Made by a program: the position numbers and the translations under genes. 64,000 bases of DNA, from assembly GCF_000411455.1 (NCBI RefSeq), contig NZ_KE150457.1, positions 1,576,023-1,640,022 on the forward strand, given 5' to 3'. Positions 18,691 to 28,091 of this stretch are shown piece after piece (position 1 is the stretch's first letter; every line of letters starts with the position of its first letter). Origin of the DNA: Microbacterium sp. oral taxon 186 str. F0373 (GTDB lineage: Bacteria > Actinomycetota > Actinomycetes > Actinomycetales > Microbacteriaceae). The notes beneath the pieces were generated by a model. That model saw only the letters and a list, made by a program, of their open reading frames with translations, was not told where the DNA came from and made no database searches.

Positions 18691-18693
18691 GCG

Positions 18694-19269
18694 TCAGCTC
18701 GGCCAGGTCGACAGCATGCGGTCGAGGCCGGCGATCATCCTGGCGAAGCTCTGCGACATGCTGACCGGAAGGGCGAAGCCGCCACCGTTCTCGAGTGCGC
18801 AGAACCCGTGCAGGGCGGCGCGCAGAGCACGTGTGGCGTCGATCAGCTGGTCGTCGGCGATGTCGTAGCCGCGCAGCGTCGCCGAGACGACCTGCTGCAC
18901 CTCCGTCGCGGCGGCGGCATGCGCCTCCTCGCGCGCCTCACCGGGCAGGGGTGCGCGCTGGGTGGCCGCATACCGTCCTGGATGCCGCAACGCGTACCCC
19001 CGATAGGCGTGCGCAAGACTGTCCAGTGCCGCCGTCCGGGACACGCCGACAGCCGCGGCCCGCAGCTCCCGCGCGAGCTCATGCGTCGCCTCGGTGGCCG
19101 CGGCCGAGCGCAGCACCTCGAGCGAGGCGATGTGCTTGTAGAGGCTCGGCACCTTCACCCCGGCACGGCCGGCGATCTCGGCGAGGGTGAGGCCGTCGAC
19201 GCCGAGCTCGTCGATCGTCTCCAACGCCAGCGTCACCACGGCATCGCGGGTGAGGCCGGCCCTAGGCAC
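18694..19269 (-). CDS. TetR family repressor with WHG-type C-terminal domain
   Basis: A 191-residue TetR regulator. The HTH covers about residues 8-50 (TLAEIAGRAGVKVPSLYKHIASLE). The C-terminal domain contains the HGFCALENGGGF stretch typical of the WHG subgroup. The GTG start overlaps the end of the alpha/beta hydrolase gene by 8 bp, so the two are one operon, hydrolase first. The 15-bp palindrome in the hydrolase promoter is the likely operator, so the regulator would repress its own operon and be released by a small ligand, probably the hydrolase substrate. Confidence 0.9.
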   Translation of the reverse strand: MPRAGLTRDAVVTLALETIDELGVDGLTLAEIAGRAGVKVPSLYKHIASLEVLRSAAATEATHELARELRAAAVGVSRTAALDSLAHAYRGYALRHPGRYAATQRAPLPGEAREEAHAAAATEVQQVVSATLRGYDIADDQLIDATRALRAALHGFCALENGGGFALPVSMSQSFARMIAGLDRMLSTWPS

Positions 19270-20104
19270 CGGCCACCTCGCGACAGAACGCGACCAGGGC
19301 GGGACCGACCTGCTCGGGGTACTCGGCCTGCGGGTAGTGCCCGGCGCCCTCCACGAGCACCACGCGGGCGCGCAGGTGCTCGCCGATCCAGGCCGCTTCG
19401 CCGCTCGGGTCGCTGAAGTCGGGGTCGGCCGTGCCCATGATGACCAGCGCCGGTGCCGACACCTCGGGGATCCGCTTCTCGGCGAGGCTGTGGTCGGTGC
19501 GCGTCGTGCGCGCGAATGCGGCGGCGGCGCCCGGGCGGCGCATCGCGTCGCGGATCGCTGCGCGGTGCTCCGCGAAGTCGGCGGGCCGGCTGCCGGGGGA
19601 GAGCTGGGGCAGGTAGGCGAGCCAGGCCGCGCGGGCCCACGGCCGGAGCATCAGCAGGCGGAACGTTGCGGCGGCGAACGGGTTGGTCGGCGCGTTGCGG
19701 ACGAACGGGCCGAGCAGGCACAGCCCGCTGACGGCGTCGGACTCTTCGGCGGCCGCCCAGACGGCCGCCCCGGCGGCCATCGAGTTGCCGATGACGACGG
19801 CGGGGCCGCCGAGGTGTGCGATGAGCGCGAGGATGTCGGTGCCGGCCGCGACGTCGTCGTACGCCGAGAACGTGGCATCCGACTCACCATGACCGCGCAG
19901 GTCCATGACGGCGACGCGGAAGCCGGCCTCACGCAGAGCGGGCACCGTGTAGCGGTAGCTCGCGGCGATCTCGCCCATGCCGGGGACGCACACCACGAGC
20001 GGACCGTCACCGGTCACGCGGTACGCGATGCGGCCTTCCGGCCGATCGAGGTGATGGACATCCAGCCGGGCGAAGGCAGCTGAAGGAGACGGTGTGGTTG
20101 TCAT
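19262..20104 (-). CDS. Alpha/beta hydrolase fold enzyme
   Basis: A 280-residue serine hydrolase. The nucleophile elbow is GNSMAAG (about residue 107), the oxyanion region VPGMGEIAASYRY, LRGHGESD follows strand 4, and the catalytic His lies in GAGHYPQAE near the C-terminus. A cap region sits between residues about 135 and 205. The ATG at 20104 was preferred over one at 20110 because the strong TTGACA-17-TAGCTT promoter would start transcription at about 20105, giving a leaderless message. It is the first gene of an operon with tetR. The substrate is an unknown ester, lactone or epoxide-like compound. Confidence 0.85.
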   Translation of the reverse strand: MTTTPSPSAAFARLDVHHLDRPEGRIAYRVTGDGPLVVCVPGMGEIAASYRYTVPALREAGFRVAVMDLRGHGESDATFSAYDDVAAGTDILALIAHLGGPAVVIGNSMAAGAAVWAAAEESDAVSGLCLLGPFVRNAPTNPFAAATFRLLMLRPWARAAWLAYLPQLSPGSRPADFAEHRAAIRDAMRRPGAAAAFARTTRTDHSLAEKRIPEVSAPALVIMGTADPDFSDPSGEAAWIGEHLRARVVLVEGAGHYPQAEYPEQVGPALVAFCREVAGA

Positions 20105-20111
20105 AGCCATA

Positions 20112-20140
20112 AAGCTAATGACATTAGCCAACTCTGTCAA
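20112..20140 (-). promoter_or_regulatory. Promoter of the hydrolase-tetR operon with overlapping TetR operator
   Basis: Read on the minus strand: -35 TTGACA (20135-20140), a 17-bp spacer, and -10 TAGCTT (20112-20117). The perfect palindrome GCTAATG-T-CATTAGC (20114-20128) covers the spacer end and the -10. A repressor bound there would exclude RNA polymerase. Confidence 0.78.
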
Positions 20141-20162
20141 CGTCCTTCCCGCAGCGCGCGAA

Positions 20163-20196
20163 AGTGGGGGTGGATGCCGCGGCATCCACCCCCACT
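20163..20196 (-). terminator. Terminator hairpin downstream of aceB
   Basis: A perfect 34-bp palindrome (16-bp arms AGTGGGGGTGGATGCC and its complement around GC) begins 15 bp after the malate synthase stop. It separates aceB from the hydrolase promoter. There is no T-run. Its core is the 16-bp palindrome GGATGCCGCGGCATCC found again elsewhere in the window. Confidence 0.7.
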
Positions 20197-20211
20197 GTGC
20201 GACGCGGAGCG

Positions 20212-21837
20212 TCAGTCGGTCAGGTAGTCGGCGTAGGCCCCGAGCGTCAGGAACGTCGGGAAGTCCTCACCGAGGGCGACGTCGCGGAAGATCGCCGCCG
20301 CGTCGTCGAAGCGGTCGCCGTCCTGGCGCGGCACCTCGGCCAGGACCTGCGCGATGAGGCCCTCGATGTACTCGCGCGTGATGCGCGTGCCGTCGTCCGT
20401 CGTGCGGTCCTGGTGGATCCACTGCCACACCTGGCTGCGGCTGATCTCGGCGGTCGCGGCATCCTCCATGAGGTTGTCGATCGCGACGGCGCCGAGACCC
20501 CGCAGCCACGCCTCGATGTAGCGGATCGCCACTGACACGTTGCCGTACACGCCCGCCGCCGTGACCGGCAGCCCGATGTGCACGTCGATGAGCTGCGACG
20601 CCTGGACGTTCACCTCCGGGCGCTGGCGGTCGATCTGGTTCGGACGCTCGCCGAGCACCGCGTCGAACTCCGCCTGGGCCACCGGGATCAGGTCGGGGTG
20701 AGCCACCCAGGTCCCGTCGAAGCCGTCGCCGGCCTCGCGCTTCTTGTCGGCGGCGACCTTTTCGAACGCCTGCGCCGTCACCTCGGGGTCGCGTCGGTTG
20801 GGGATGAAGGCGCTCATGCCGCCGATCGCGAAGGCTCCGCGCTTGTGGCACGTCTTCACGAGCAGCTCCGTGTAGGCCCGCATGAACGGCACCGTCATCG
20901 TGACCTGGCTGCGGTCGGGCAGCACGAACCGCGCGCCGCGGCCGCGGTAGTTCTTGATCATCGAGAAGATGTAGTCCCAGCGGCCCGCGTTCAGACCCGC
21001 GATGTGGTCGCGCAGCTCGAACAGGATCTCCTCCATCTCGAACGCCGCCGGCAGCGTCTCGATGAGCACCGTCGCGCGGATGGTGCCGTGCGGGATGCCG
21101 AGGTGGTTCTCACTGAAGGTGAAGACGTCGTCCCACAGCTTCGCCTCCTCCGCCGACTCGATCTTCGGCAGGTAGAAGTAGGGGCCCACGCCGTTGTCGA
21201 TCAGACGCTGCGCGTTGTGGAAGAAGTACAGGCCGTAGTCCACGAGTGAGCCGGATGCCGCGAGGTCGCGCCCGGCACGGTCGGTGTAGCGGATGTGCTT
21301 CTCGACCAGGTGCCAGCCGCGGGGACGCATCACGATCGTGGGGGTCTGCTCGGCGGTGACGCGGTACTCCTTGCCCTCGGGGCTCGTGTACGACAGCTGT
21401 CCGCGGATCGCGTCGAACAGGGAGAGCTGACCTTCGATGACGTTCCGCCAGGTGGGGCTCGTGGCATCCTCCTGGTCGGCCAGCCACACCTTCGCGCCCG
21501 AGTTGAGCGCGTTGATCGTCATCTTCGGGTCGGTGGGGCCGGTGATCTCGACGCGGCGATCCTCCAGGCCCGGACCCGCCCCGGCGACCTGCCACTCGGC
21601 ATCCTCGCGGATGTGGGCCGTGTCGGAGCGGAACTGCGGGTCGTGCCCGTTGCCGATCTCGAAACGGCGCCGCATCCGGTCGGCGAGGCGGTCGTGACGG
21701 CGGCCGGCGAAGCGGACGTGCAGCTCGGCGAGGAACGCGATGGCCGCGGGGGTGAGGATCTCCTCGTAGCGGTCGCGGATCGGTCCGGTGATGGTGATGG
21801 TCGATGCGGGCGCGGTGCCCGTGGCGGTGGGAGTCAT
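20212..21837 (-). CDS. aceB: Malate synthase A (glyoxylate shunt)
   Basis: A 541-residue isoform A malate synthase, which condenses glyoxylate with acetyl-CoA to malate in the cytosol. Family landmarks include NALNSGAKVWLADQEDATSP, MRPRGWHLVEKH, the core LRDHIAGLNAGRWDYIFS with the catalytic Asp region, and a C-terminal helical plug (ISRSQVWQWIHQ). The length is usual for the A form and shorter than the G form. It lies 40 bp downstream of isocitrate lyase on the same strand, so the two shunt enzymes form an operon aceA-aceB, ended by the hairpin at 20163. Confidence 0.95.
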   Translation of the reverse strand: MTPTATGTAPASTITITGPIRDRYEEILTPAAIAFLAELHVRFAGRRHDRLADRMRRRFEIGNGHDPQFRSDTAHIREDAEWQVAGAGPGLEDRRVEITGPTDPKMTINALNSGAKVWLADQEDATSPTWRNVIEGQLSLFDAIRGQLSYTSPEGKEYRVTAEQTPTIVMRPRGWHLVEKHIRYTDRAGRDLAASGSLVDYGLYFFHNAQRLIDNGVGPYFYLPKIESAEEAKLWDDVFTFSENHLGIPHGTIRATVLIETLPAAFEMEEILFELRDHIAGLNAGRWDYIFSMIKNYRGRGARFVLPDRSQVTMTVPFMRAYTELLVKTCHKRGAFAIGGMSAFIPNRRDPEVTAQAFEKVAADKKREAGDGFDGTWVAHPDLIPVAQAEFDAVLGERPNQIDRQRPEVNVQASQLIDVHIGLPVTAAGVYGNVSVAIRYIEAWLRGLGAVAIDNLMEDAATAEISRSQVWQWIHQDRTTDDGTRITREYIEGLIAQVLAEVPRQDGDRFDDAAAIFRDVALGEDFPTFLTLGAYADYLTD

Positions 21838-21877
21838 GGCCCTGCTCTTTCTGTGTCGGTGGGTCGCGGGGTGGTGC

Positions 21878-23194
21878 TCAGTGGAACTGTTCGGCCTCAG
21901 TGGATCCCACCAGAGCCAGGGTCGCGCTGTCGGGGTTGAGCGCCGTGGAAACGAAGTCGAAGTAGCCGGTGCCCGCCTCGCGCTGGTGCTTGGTGGCGGT
22001 GTAGCCGCGGGACTCCGCAGCGAACTCGGCTTCCTGCAGCTCGACGTACGCGCTCATGGCGCGCTCGGCGTAGCCGGAGGCGAGATCGAACATCGAGTAG
22101 TTGAGGGCGTGGAAGCCGGCCAGCGTGATGAACTGGAACTTGTAGCCGAGGTCGGCCAGCTCCTGCTGGAAGGTCGCGATCTGCTCGTCGCTGAGGTGAC
22201 GCTTCCAGTTGAAGCTCGGCGAGCAGTTGTAGGCGAGCATCTTGCCGGGGAACTGCTCGTGGATCGCGCTCGCGAACGCGCGGGCCAGCTCGATGTCGGG
22301 CTCTCCGGTCTCCACCCACAGCAGGTCGGCGTAGGGCGCGAACGCGAGGCCGCGGCTGATCACCGCCTCCAGGCCCGGGCGCACCCGGTAGAAGCCCTCG
22401 CTCGTGCGCTCGCCGGTCGTGAACTCCTGGTCGCGCGGGTCGACGTCGCTGGTGAGCAGGTCGGCCGCCAGCGCGTCGGTGCGGGCGATGATGACGGTCG
22501 GCACGCCGGCGACGTCGGCGGCGAGCCGAGCCGCGTTCAGGGTGCGGATGTGCTGCTGCGTGGGCACCAGCACCTTGCCGCCGAGGTGGCCGCACTTCTT
22601 CTCGCTGGCGAGCTGGTCTTCCCAGTGGATGCCCGCGGCACCCGACTGGATGAGCGACTGCGCCAGCTCGTACGCGTTGAGAGGGCCGCCGAAGCCCGCC
22701 TCGGCATCCGCGACGATGGGCGCCAGCCAGTCCTGCGTGAGCGTGCCTTCCGCGTGCTCGATCTGGTCCTGGCGGATCAGGGCGTTGTTGATGCGGCGGA
22801 CGACGGCGGGAACCGAGTTGGCCGGGTAGAGGCTCTGGTCGGGGTAGGTCTGGCCGGCGAGGTTGCCGTCGGCGGCGACCTGCCACCCCGAGAGGTAAAT
22901 GGCCTTCAGGCCCGCACGGACCTGCTGCACGGCCTGGCCGCCGGTGTAGGCGCCCAGCGCGCGGATGTAGTCCTCGGTGTGCAGGAGGTTCCAGAGGTTC
23001 TCCGCGCCGCGGCGGGCGAGGGTGTTCTCCTCGCGGACGCTGCCGCGCAGGCGGATGACGTCCTGGGCGGTGTACGTGCGCTGCACACCGTCCCAGCGGG
23101 GGTCGGTGTCCCAGATCTCCTGCAGCTCGGCGGCGGTCTGCGTCTGGTCGCCGGCGCGGAGGGGCGGCTGACCGGGGGTGGCCTGGATCGTCAT
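21878..23194 (-). CDS. aceA: Isocitrate lyase (glyoxylate shunt)
   Basis: A 438-residue enzyme that splits isocitrate into succinate and glyoxylate during growth on acetate or fatty acids. The catalytic-loop motif KKCGHLGGK is present, as are [13 protein letters not shown] and the later [16 protein letters not shown]. The ATG at 23194 was chosen because GGAG lies at a good distance upstream. Between it and the divergent regulator gene is a 138-bp region with a 22-bp palindrome and an extra half-site (GTGAAGTT at 23255), which points to control by the neighbouring RamB-like protein. Confidence 0.95.
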   Translation of the reverse strand: MTIQATPGQPPLRAGDQTQTAAELQEIWDTDPRWDGVQRTYTAQDVIRLRGSVREENTLARRGAENLWNLLHTEDYIRALGAYTGGQAVQQVRAGLKAIYLSGWQVAADGNLAGQTYPDQSLYPANSVPAVVRRINNALIRQDQIEHAEGTLTQDWLAPIVADAEAGFGGPLNAYELAQSLIQSGAAGIHWEDQLASEKKCGHLGGKVLVPTQQHIRTLNAARLAADVAGVPTVIIARTDALAADLLTSDVDPRDQEFTTGERTSEGFYRVRPGLEAVISRGLAFAPYADLLWVETGEPDIELARAFASAIHEQFPGKMLAYNCSPSFNWKRHLSDEQIATFQQELADLGYKFQFITLAGFHALNYSMFDLASGYAERAMSAYVELQEAEFAAESRGYTATKHQREAGTGYFDFVSTALNPDSATLALVGSTEAEQFH

Positions 23195-23288
23195 GGTGCT
23201 CTCCTTCATCGGATGCCGGGGCGGTGCCGGCGGTGGCTCGTGTCTCCACTTTGGGTGAAGTTCGAGGCCAGAAGTAACCAATACCACT

Positions 23289-23310
23289 GTGAAGATTGAT
23301 CAAACTTCAC
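23289..23310. promoter_or_regulatory. Putative RamB operator between aceA and ramB
   Basis: An inverted repeat of two 11-bp arms, GTGAAGATTGA and TCAAACTTCAC, which match at 10 of 11 positions. An extra half-site GTGAAGTT lies at 23255-23262. The palindrome overlaps a possible -35 (TTGATC) for the regulator gene with CACAAT 18 bp on, which suggests autoregulation. The half-site CAAACTTCAC resembles the corynebacterial RamB box core AAACTTTGC. Confidence 0.6.
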
Positions 23311-23332
23311 GTTCTGTGACACAATCCCGGAC

Positions 23333-24814
23333 ATGACGAACATCGATGTTCCCTCGGCGGCGGCCACGAGAGCGTCAGAGGAGGAGGCTGATGCGCTCAC
23401 GATCGGCCGGCGCATCCGCCAGCTGCGCAGCGCGCGCGGGATGACCCTCGATGAGCTCGCCGCGGCGGTCGAACGGGCTCCGAGTCAGCTGTCGATGATC
23501 GAGACGGGAAAGCGCGAACCCAAACTCACGCTCCTCCGTGCCATTGCGAAGGCGCTCGGTGCCACGGTCGATCAGCTGCTCGAGGCCGAGCCACTCGACG
23601 AGCGCGCCACGCTCGAGATCGCGCTCGAGCGCGCCATGAAGGGCTCGACGTTCCGCGCCCTCGGCATCGAGCCGTTCCGCATCGGCAAGTCTCTGCCCGA
23701 CGACGCGCTGCGCGCGCTGCTCGCGCTGCAGGGCGAGATCGAGCGACTCGGCGACGAGCGCTCCGCTACTCCCGAGGAGGCGCGTCGGGCGAACGTCGAG
23801 CTGCGCCACCTCATGCGTCGCCAGGACAACTACTTCGCCGAGCTCGAGGAGCACGCCCGCGCCATCCTTCGCGCCGTCGACCACCCGGGCGGGCCGCTCA
23901 CGCAGCGCACGGCATCAGATATCGCCGCTCACCTGGGATTCTCCCTCCACTATGTCGCCGATCTGCCGGCCTCGACGCGCTCGGTCGCCGACATCAAGCA
24001 CGGCCGGCTGTACCTGTCGAGCACGGTGCCCGCGAAGGGGGACTCCCGCACCGCGGTGCTGCAGGCGCTCGCCAGCCGCATCCTCGGGCACGCCGAGCCG
24101 CGCTCCTACGCCGAGTTCCTGCGTCAGCGGGTGGAGACGAACTACCTGACCGGGGCTCTCCTGATCCCTGAAGATCACGCCGTCCCGGTGCTGCACGACG
24201 CGAAGTCGCGGCGCGCGCTGTCGATCGAAGACCTCCGCGATGCGTACTCGGTGTCGTACGAGACCGCGGCGCACCGCTTCACCAATCTGGCGACGCGGCA
24301 TCTCGGCATCCCGGTGCACTTCTTGAAGGTGCACGAGTCGGGCACCATCACGAAGGCGTACGAGAACGACGACGTGAACTTCCCGGCCGATCGGCTCGGC
24401 TCGATCGAGGGGCAGCTGTGCTGTCGGCGTTGGACGAGCCGCGCCGTGTTCGACATTCCCGACAAGTTCAACCCGTACTACCAGTACACCGACACCGGCA
24501 ACGGCACGTTCTGGTGCACGGCCCGCGTGGAGACCTCGAGCGAGGGCGCGCACTCGGTGTCAGTGGGTGTGCGCTTCGACGACACGAAGTGGTTCGTCGG
24601 GCGCGAGACCACCAACCGCAGCGTCTCCCGTCACTCGGTCGAGGTGTGCTGCCGGCGCGCTCCCGCCGAGCTGGAGTCGCAGTGGCGCGATCAGGCGTGG
24701 CCGAATGTGCGCACGCCCCGGACGCTGCTGGCGACCCTGCCGACCGGCGCGTTCCCCGGCGTCGACACGACCGATCTGTACGAGTTCCTCGAGGCGCACG
24801 CGCCGCGGGACTGA
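23333..24814 (+). CDS. ramB: RamB-like regulator of acetate metabolism (XRE HTH, ImmA/IrrE-like, DUF2083)
   Basis: A 493-residue protein. An XRE/Cro helix-turn-helix lies at about residues 25-80 (GRRIRQLRSARGMTLDELAAAVERAPSQLS, in parts). A middle domain has the ImmA/IrrE fold but no HExxH metallopeptidase motif. The C-terminal domain is cysteine-rich (GQLCCRRW, FWCTAR, VEVCCRR). Size, layout and position beside aceA match RamB of Corynebacterium glutamicum, which represses or activates aceA, aceB and acetate-activation genes. Similar cysteine-rich domains are proposed to sense acyl-CoA. The ATG start is 138 bp from the divergent aceA start. Confidence 0.85.
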   Translation: MTNIDVPSAAATRASEEEADALTIGRRIRQLRSARGMTLDELAAAVERAPSQLSMIETGKREPKLTLLRAIAKALGATVDQLLEAEPLDERATLEIALERAMKGSTFRALGIEPFRIGKSLPDDALRALLALQGEIERLGDERSATPEEARRANVELRHLMRRQDNYFAELEEHARAILRAVDHPGGPLTQRTASDIAAHLGFSLHYVADLPASTRSVADIKHGRLYLSSTVPAKGDSRTAVLQALASRILGHAEPRSYAEFLRQRVETNYLTGALLIPEDHAVPVLHDAKSRRALSIEDLRDAYSVSYETAAHRFTNLATRHLGIPVHFLKVHESGTITKAYENDDVNFPADRLGSIEGQLCCRRWTSRAVFDIPDKFNPYYQYTDTGNGTFWCTARVETSSEGAHSVSVGVRFDDTKWFVGRETTNRSVSRHSVEVCCRRAPAELESQWRDQAWPNVRTPRTLLATLPTGAFPGVDTTDLYEFLEAHAPRD

Positions 24815-24838
24815 CCGGGGCGCGGGTGCGCGCGGCGC

Positions 24839-25531
24839 TCAGGCGACGGCGTTCCAGCGCAGGCGCGGGGTGGTCGCATCCACCTCGTCGAGGACGGCCG
24901 TGGGCGAGGCGACGGGGAACGTCGTGATGAGTCGGCGCTTGCCGCCGCCGACCAGAGCGTAGGCGAGGGCGGCATCCCCGGATGCCGCCGCGCGCCCGAT
25001 CGCGATGATCGCCTCGGCGTCTGCCAGCTGTTGACGTCGCACCGGGGCTCGCGACAGGAGCCCGTCGGCGGCATCCGTCACCCGCGCCAGGAGGGTCTCG
25101 CCCGTCGGCAGCGCCCACGGCAGGAAGGCCTCGGCCGTCAGGCCGTACGCCTGGGCGAGGTGTCCGTCGAGCCAGCGTGCGCGCTTGAGACCGTAGGGCG
25201 TGGGCGTGGTCGACAGCAGGTACCCGTAGACGTGCAGCAGGCCCGCGTTGCCGACGGGGAAGCGGGCGGTGATGCCGGCGCGGTCGTGGAGTGCCGCGAA
25301 GACGGATGCCGGGACGACCGCCGTCCCGGTGTTCTCATCGATGACCGTCGACAGCCCCCACGCGTCGAATCGACCCGCGGCGGCGTCGGCGGAGATCGAG
25401 GCGCCGAGCCAGGGGAGGAGGGCGAACGCCGCAGCGGGGTCGCCGGCGGCGAGCTGTGCGGCGGCGTCGAGTCGCGCGAGCTCATCGCCATCTTTTACCT
25501 GCTGTTCATCTGGCGTGGTCATTGCGTCCAC
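24839..25531 (-). CDS. Conserved hypothetical protein, Ala-rich, soluble
   Basis: I do not recognise this family. The protein has 230 residues, no signal peptide and no membrane segment. A compact central part has aromatic and proline residues (FDAWGLSTVIDENTGTAVV, VYGYLLSTTPTPYGLKR, AEAFLPWALPTGETLL). The GTG at 25531 was preferred to the ATG at 25522 because AAGGA lies 5 bp before the GTG but 14 bp before the ATG. The gene is convergent with ramB (24-bp gap) and divergent from the HAD phosphatase gene (68 bp). The central sequence reads like an enzyme, but no catalytic motif could be named. Confidence 0.65.
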   Translation of the reverse strand: MDAMTTPDEQQVKDGDELARLDAAAQLAAGDPAAAFALLPWLGASISADAAAGRFDAWGLSTVIDENTGTAVVPASVFAALHDRAGITARFPVGNAGLLHVYGYLLSTTPTPYGLKRARWLDGHLAQAYGLTAEAFLPWALPTGETLLARVTDAADGLLSRAPVRRQQLADAEAIIAIGRAAASGDAALAYALVGGGKRRLITTFPVASPTAVLDEVDATTPRLRWNAVA

Positions 25532-25599
25532 ACATGTCCTTCACTATGGACCAAGCGTCCAGCTCTCGTGGGCGCGTTCCTCACCCCGCAGGGAGATCC

Positions 25600-26253
25600 G
25601 TGCCTCGTCCCATTCTCATCTTCGACTTCGACGGTACCGTCGCCCTCGGCGACGGCCCGGTGCACGCCTACGCTCGCGGCGTCGCGACCGAGGCCGGGCT
25701 GCCGCCGTCGTTCGTCGATGAGATCGCCGCGGGCCTGGCCGACGGCGACGAGGCCATCGACGCCTACGACCTCGTGCGGTTGCGCGCCCTCGCGGCGGGA
25801 GCCACCCCGGAGCACCTCGCGCGTGGGTACGCCGCCAGCCGCGCGCACCTCGCCTCGGCTGAGGCCCCCGTCCTCGCGCCCGAGGGACTCGCCGCCTTCC
25901 TCGCCGCCGTCGATGCGGAGCGCATTCTGGTCACGAACGCTCCCGGTGTGCGCATCCCGGAGGCGCTGACGGCGCTCGCGCTGGACGGTCTGTTCGACAG
26001 CGTCGTCGTCGACGCCGGCAAGCCCGACGGACTCGCCGCGCTGCTCGACGCGCTCGATGCGGATGCCGACGTCCTCGCCGTCGGCGACATCTGGCGCAAC
26101 GACCTCGCCCCGGCGCACGCGCGTGGCCATGCCACGGCGCTGGTCGGCGGTTACCCCGACGCCGCCGCGACCCCCGACTTCCACGCCGCCACGCTCCCCG
26201 AACTCCTTCCCGCCCTCACCGAATGGGTGCACGCCCACGCGCGTACCCGCTGA
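25600..26253 (+). CDS. HAD superfamily hydrolase (phosphatase-like)
   Basis: A 217-residue haloacid-dehalogenase-fold protein with all four motifs: DFDGT (residues 9-13, the nucleophile Asp first), a Thr motif II (LVTNAPG), Lys motif III (GKPDGL) and acidic motif IV (VGDIWRND). An all-helical C1 cap lies between motifs I and II, as in phosphoglycolate phosphatase and phosphonatase relatives. The GTG start has GGGAGA 5 bp upstream. It lies 42 bp before the phosphonate-type ABC importer and probably belongs to the same operon, so it may dephosphorylate the imported compound. Confidence 0.85.
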   Translation: MPRPILIFDFDGTVALGDGPVHAYARGVATEAGLPPSFVDEIAAGLADGDEAIDAYDLVRLRALAAGATPEHLARGYAASRAHLASAEAPVLAPEGLAAFLAAVDAERILVTNAPGVRIPEALTALALDGLFDSVVVDAGKPDGLAALLDALDADADVLAVGDIWRNDLAPAHARGHATALVGGYPDAAATPDFHAATLPELLPALTEWVHAHARTR

Positions 26254-26295
26254 CCCTCCCGCACACACGCATCACCCGACACCGAAGGACACCTC

Positions 26296-27276
26296 ATGCG
26301 CATCACCCGCCTCCGACTGGCCGCGGTCGCCGCGACGGCGCTCGCCGCCACCGTCGCGCTCGCCGGCTGCTCCGGCAGCTCCGACGCCTCCGGCTCAGCC
26401 GCACCCGCCGCTGACCCGACCTCGCTCGTTCTCGCTCTCGTCCCCTCGCAGGACCAGGCCGGACTCGTCGACACCGCCAAGCCCCTCACCGACATGCTCA
26501 GCTCCACCCTCGGCATCCCCGTCACCGGTGTCGTGTCGAAGGACTACCAGGCCGCCGTCGAGGCGATGGGCGCCGACCAGGCGCAGATCGGCTTCCTCCC
26601 GTCGCTGCAGCTGTGGCAGGCCAGCGACCGGTACGGCGCGAAGGTCGTGCTGCAGACCGAGCGCAACGGCGCCATCACCTACCCGGCCCAGTTCATGACG
26701 AACAACCCGAGCAAGTACTGCTCAGACACCCCCGTCGACAAGGACGGGATGCTCTACTGCAACGGCACCGACAAGCTCGCCACCCCGAGCGGCCTCGACG
26801 CGATCACCAAGATCGCCGGCGCGAAGGTCGCCGTGCTCGGCCCCGGCTCTCCTGCCGGCTACATCTACCCGATGCTCGCCCTCAAGGAGAAGGGCATCGA
26901 CATCGACAACGGGTTCCAGAAGATCCCGGTCACCGCCAACGACGCCTCGGTCATGGCCGTCTACAAGGGGGATGCCGAGGTCGGCTTCAGCTTCTGGGAC
27001 GCGCGCACGCTCGTGAAGAAGGACACCCCCGACGTGGGCCAGAAGGTCGTCGTGTTCGCCCTGAGCGACCCGATCCCCAACGACGGCGTCGCCGTCTCGT
27101 CGAAGCTGTCGCCGGCGCTGCAGGACAAGATCACGCAGGCGCTGGAGTCCTACTCCAACACCGACGAGGGCTCGAAGGTGCTCAAGAGCATCTACTCGAT
27201 CACCAAGCTCGCACCCGCCAACCCCGCTTCGCTCGACGTCGTGGCGCGCGCCGCGCAGCAGCTGGGACTGCAGTGA
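26296..27276 (+). CDS. Phosphonate/phosphite-type ABC transporter substrate-binding lipoprotein (PhnD family)
   Basis: A 326-residue lipoprotein. A signal peptide ends in the lipobox LAGC with the lipidated Cys at residue 25. A type II periplasmic-binding fold follows. Features of the PhnD group are present: [40 protein letters not shown] (in parts) and the [16 protein letters not shown] insertion. The family binds phosphonates, phosphite, hypophosphite or sometimes phosphate. The stop overlaps the ATPase gene by GTGA. Ligand identity cannot be settled by eye. Confidence 0.88.
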   Translation: MRITRLRLAAVAATALAATVALAGCSGSSDASGSAAPAADPTSLVLALVPSQDQAGLVDTAKPLTDMLSSTLGIPVTGVVSKDYQAAVEAMGADQAQIGFLPSLQLWQASDRYGAKVVLQTERNGAITYPAQFMTNNPSKYCSDTPVDKDGMLYCNGTDKLATPSGLDAITKIAGAKVAVLGPGSPAGYIYPMLALKEKGIDIDNGFQKIPVTANDASVMAVYKGDAEVGFSFWDARTLVKKDTPDVGQKVVVFALSDPIPNDGVAVSSKLSPALQDKITQALESYSNTDEGSKVLKSIYSITKLAPANPASLDVVARAAQQLGLQ

Positions 27277-28091
27277 CGGATCTGATCCACACCCAGGGCG
27301 TCGAGGCTGCGGCCTCGGCGCCCTGGGGCATCCGCCTGGACGGGGTCACCGTCCGCTATCCGAACGGCACGGTGGGCCTGCGCAGCGTCGACCTGGAGAT
27401 CGCCCCCGGCGAGATGGTCTGCATCGTCGGGCTGTCCGGGTCGGGAAAGTCCACGCTCATCCGCACGATCAACGGTCTCGTCCCCGTCACCGAGGGAACG
27501 GTGACGGTCGGCGGCCAGCGCGTCGACACCGCACGCGGCGGACGTCTGCGGCGGCTCCGCGGGCAGATCGGCATGGTCTTCCAGGGGTTCAACCTCGCCG
27601 GTCGTACGACCGTGCTGAACAACGTGCTCGTCGGGCGCCTGACGCACACGCCGTACTGGCGCACTCTCGTGGGGGCCTACCGCGACGGCGACAGGCAGAT
27701 CGCGTTCGAGGCGCTGGATCGCGTCGGCATCCTCTCGAAGGTCTGGGAGCGCGCGTCCGCGCTGTCGGGCGGCCAGCAGCAGCGCGTCGCGATCGCGCGT
27801 GCCCTCGCGCAGCAGCCGCGCATCGTCCTCGCCGACGAGCCGGTGGCGAGCCTCGACCCGCCCACGGCCCACGGCGTCATGGGCGACCTGCGGCGGATCA
27901 ACGCCGATCTCGGGATCACGGTGCTCGTCAATATCCACCTGCTCGACCTTGCGCGACAGTACGGCGCGCGGATCATCGGCATGCGCGCCGGAGAGGTCGT
28001 CTTCGACGGGCCGGCCGCGCGCGCGACGGATGCCGACTTCGAGAACATCTACGGACGCTCGCTGACCGGCGACGATCGGCTGGATCGATGA
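27273..28091 (+). CDS. Phosphonate-type ABC transporter ATP-binding protein (PhnC family)
   Basis: A 272-residue importer ATPase. Walker [10 protein letters not shown] lies near residue 53, the Q-loop in [12 protein letters not shown], signature LSGGQQQRV near 163, Walker [14 protein letters not shown] near 188, and the switch His in NIHLLDLA. The Q-loop stretch, [10 protein letters not shown] and the ending are typical of PhnC. The GTG start overlaps the binding-protein stop, and the stop overlaps the first permease by ATGA, so the importer is translated as a coupled set. Confidence 0.92.
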   Translation: MTDLIHTQGVEAAASAPWGIRLDGVTVRYPNGTVGLRSVDLEIAPGEMVCIVGLSGSGKSTLIRTINGLVPVTEGTVTVGGQRVDTARGGRLRRLRGQIGMVFQGFNLAGRTTVLNNVLVGRLTHTPYWRTLVGAYRDGDRQIAFEALDRVGILSKVWERASALSGGQQQRVAIARALAQQPRIVLADEPVASLDPPTAHGVMGDLRRINADLGITVLVNIHLLDLARQYGARIIGMRAGEVVFDGPAARATDADFENIYGRSLTGDDRLDR

